DNA from: DSWT01 sp034433375
GTDB taxonomy: Bacteria; Chloroflexota; Anaerolineae; B4-G1; SLSP01
Assembly: GCA_034433375.1 (NCBI GenBank)
Contig: DAOUAQ010000196.1
Span: 1 to 17,689, forward strand
Length of the DNA stretch: 17,689 nt
Direction of reading: 5' to 3'
The position numbers were made by a program, and so were the translations under genes. Shown here one piece after another: positions 12,001-15,000 of this stretch (within the stretch, counting starts at the first letter, position 1; each line of letters opens with the position of its first letter). Under the pieces are notes generated by a model, which did not search any database, was not told where the DNA came from, and worked only from the letters and a program-made list of their open reading frames with translations.

Positions 12001-15000
12001 TGCACGCCGGCCGACATATTGAGCACGTTCGGGTCGGAGGGCACGTTGGGATTGTAGCCAAAGGTCTTTTCTTTGAAATCGGTCAGGCCGTCGTAGTCGG
12101 CATCGGGGTTCAATGGATCGGACGTAACCCAGGTAAAGAGTTGCGTGCCGCTCGTATTGATGGCATAGACCATTTCCCAGCCAGTCAGTTCTTCCTTGTC
12201 CGTCAAGCCGTCGCCATCGGTATCTTTGCGCATCGGATCAGTGCGTAGAGCACCTTCTTCGGCGTCCGTCAAGCCGTCGTCATCGCTGTCCTGGTGCAGG
12301 GGATCGCTGCCGTGTGCCAACTCCCAATCGTCGGACAGGCCATCGCCATCGGTGTCCCAACGGCTGTCGTCGGGGTCTGCGCCGCCGTCGGCCGGCCCTA
12401 ACAGGCTGTCGCCGTCGAAGTCTGCTTGCCGCTGGAACGTCAGCCCGTCAGATTGCCCCCACGCGAGGCTGTAGCCGCCGTCGCGGGCCACGCCCTCGTA
12501 GAACGCATCCAGGGTGGCCGGCAAAACGTCGAGAACAAAACGTCCGCCCAGGTCAATGTGGGTCGAGTTGTCGTTGCCCCGGATGACGCAGACGGGGATC
12601 AGGCAGACGTAGGGCAAGATACACCCCGGCATGAGCGGATTGGGGATCGTCCAACACTCCTGCGTCGCCACATCCGCCCCTTCGGTCAAGGTGGCCTGGA
12701 TGGGTTGGTTGATACCGGCGGTGTCTAGAGCAAACGCCTCGCTTGCAGGTGTAGGATTCGCGTAAAACGCGTGCGCTGTTCCAGAGGATTGCCAGTCGCT
12801 CTTCATTTGATCCAGGTCAACCCCTTCGAGATCAGCTTCCTCGTTTTGGATTTCGTACTTGAACGTCGAACGTTTCACATTGCTATCGGAGAACTGCCAC
12901 CAATATGAGAGAGACTTCCAGTCCACCGGAATCAGATTTGTGCCGCTCTTCCAGTTGGCGACCATTTCGTCAGTGGGGGGAACGACGGGCACCAGCTTGA
13001 TCGTGGTGGTGAGATCGAGGGTGAGATAAAGATCATTGCCCACCGCCATGCCCTCATCCGGCTCTTCCAGTTCATAGTCAAAGCGACCAAGCTGGAGCCG
13101 ATCCGGGTCTTGCAGGTCGGTCAGCGCGCGGGCGCTGAAGATGAACCACTTGACCGCCTCGGACAGCCAACCGGTAAGCCCTTTACAGAGCCACTGGCCG
13201 ACGGGCGTCTTCTGCACGTCGTATTTAACGATGACGGATGCCAGGGCGCAGATCGCCATCACCAGCGCGTCAAAAGCTCCAATGATGGCGGAGATAATCT
13301 GCCCCACAACCGGGATCAAGGAGATGACCAACATGATGGTTGCGACGATGGCGTAAGCGATGAAATCGGCAATCGCGGCGTGCGCGGCGACGCTGCTCAT
13401 CTTGAGGTGGCCGACGACAATCGTGACGATGGCCCCGGCAAAAGCCACGACCACGCCAATGACCAGCCCAATGACGGCGCCGACCACGGTGGCCTTAGAG
13501 ATGGCGGCCATCGTCTTCGTCACCGCCTCATAGATGGTCTTGATCGCCAGGACAACCTGCACAACCGCCAGTGTAATCCCGATCACCAGATTAAGCATCA
13601 GCTCGACCTTGATAAAGATAAAGCCCACGGCAACCGCAATAATCAGCAGCGATACGCCGATAATCGCCACCCCGACCACCGCCGCGAACGATTTGCCGCT
13701 GTTGAAAGTGTCGGCGAGGGTATCGAAAAGGCTGTTCAGCTTCTCCGTCAGCATGTCCTTGACGCCGCGTCCAATCAGCCAGAAAACATCCTTCGGCCCC
13801 GTGATCCCGGCGGCGGTGAATCTGCCCCCCAGGCCCACATAATTCATCTGAATCTTGAACGCGCGATACGCCGCATCCGCGATCAGTTCGGTGACGGCCA
13901 CGATGCCCTTCGCCCCGCCAGTCGCCCCGCCATAGACGGAATGGGTCATCAAGTAGGAGATGGTCATCCCCAACGAACCATCGCCGTGGAGCGGGTTGTA
14001 CGGATAGAGCGGGGTGTTGCCCACCGCCGCCAGGCTCGTGCGCCCCCGATTGAGCGCCAGATAGTACGAGCGGGCGACCGCAATCTGCCCATCGCGGATG
14101 TCTTCGGCTGTATCGGAAGGGGTATCGGCCACCAGCGGCAGGACTGCCTTCAACCGCACGCCGAGCAAGTCCCAGTATTCGGCCAGCGGGAAAGAGTTCC
14201 ACGCACCGTTGCGATAGCGGTATGGCGCCCAGTTGATCGCAGCAATCGTGTTAAGCTGCTGGCCGCTCAAGTTGAATGTGACCACGTTGTTGACAATCGT
14301 GCGCGTTGCCTGCGTATCCAGGTTGGCTTCGCGATAGTATTCCTCGCGGGCGAACAACAGGCTCGGCGTGGCGTCGGTGTACGCGGCGAAGTTGGTATTG
14401 AGGATGCGCAGCGTGTCGGTCATCATCACGAAGGCGACGTGATCCTGCGTGGGATACGTCACCGTCTCGACCTGGAACGTGACCGCGGTCGGAATCCCCC
14501 AGCGCAGCGTCTCGGTGACGGTCGAAGGCAGCGGGGCGTCGAAGCGGCGGCTGATCGTGTCGTCGGCGACGGTGACGCCGTCGTAGGTCGTCGCCACGCC
14601 CAGGTCGCGGATGTCGTTGTCGTTCGCGTCGCGGCCCGACAAAAAGACCTCTTCCAGGCCCAGCGACAGCGGCCACAGCCAGTTATCCATCTGGCGCTCC
14701 TCCGGCGTCGCTTTGGTGGAGGGGTCTTCCCACAGGATCGCCATGTTGAAGCCGCGATCCTCGCGCACCGTCAGGCCGGTGAGGTACCACTCGTCGCTGT
14801 ACGTATGCACAACCTGGGAGACGTTCAACTCCCAGCTTTCGCGGTAGTCGCACCAGATTTCGGCGTCTTCAGTGCTTATGTCGCCCGGCATGGACTTGCA
14901 CATGTCGGACAGCACCTGCACCATCCACACGAGGCGCACCTTTTGCGCCGCGTCGCCCAGGCTGCCGTTGTTGGGGAAATAGGGCATCCGCGCGGCGAAG

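Noticed and set aside
12033..12422. DxDxDG loops as a dockerin (cellulosome) or RTX repeat
   Set aside because: There are more than two loops, with TSP3-type connectors and no paired dockerin helices. The RTX GGxGxDxxx nonapeptide is absent.
13591..14202. A 203-codon minus-strand open frame, and similar ones at 4135-4680 and 14251-14676
   Set aside because: They are in a different frame from the giant gene and overlap it fully. They are Arg/Gly-rich out-of-frame shadows without motifs.
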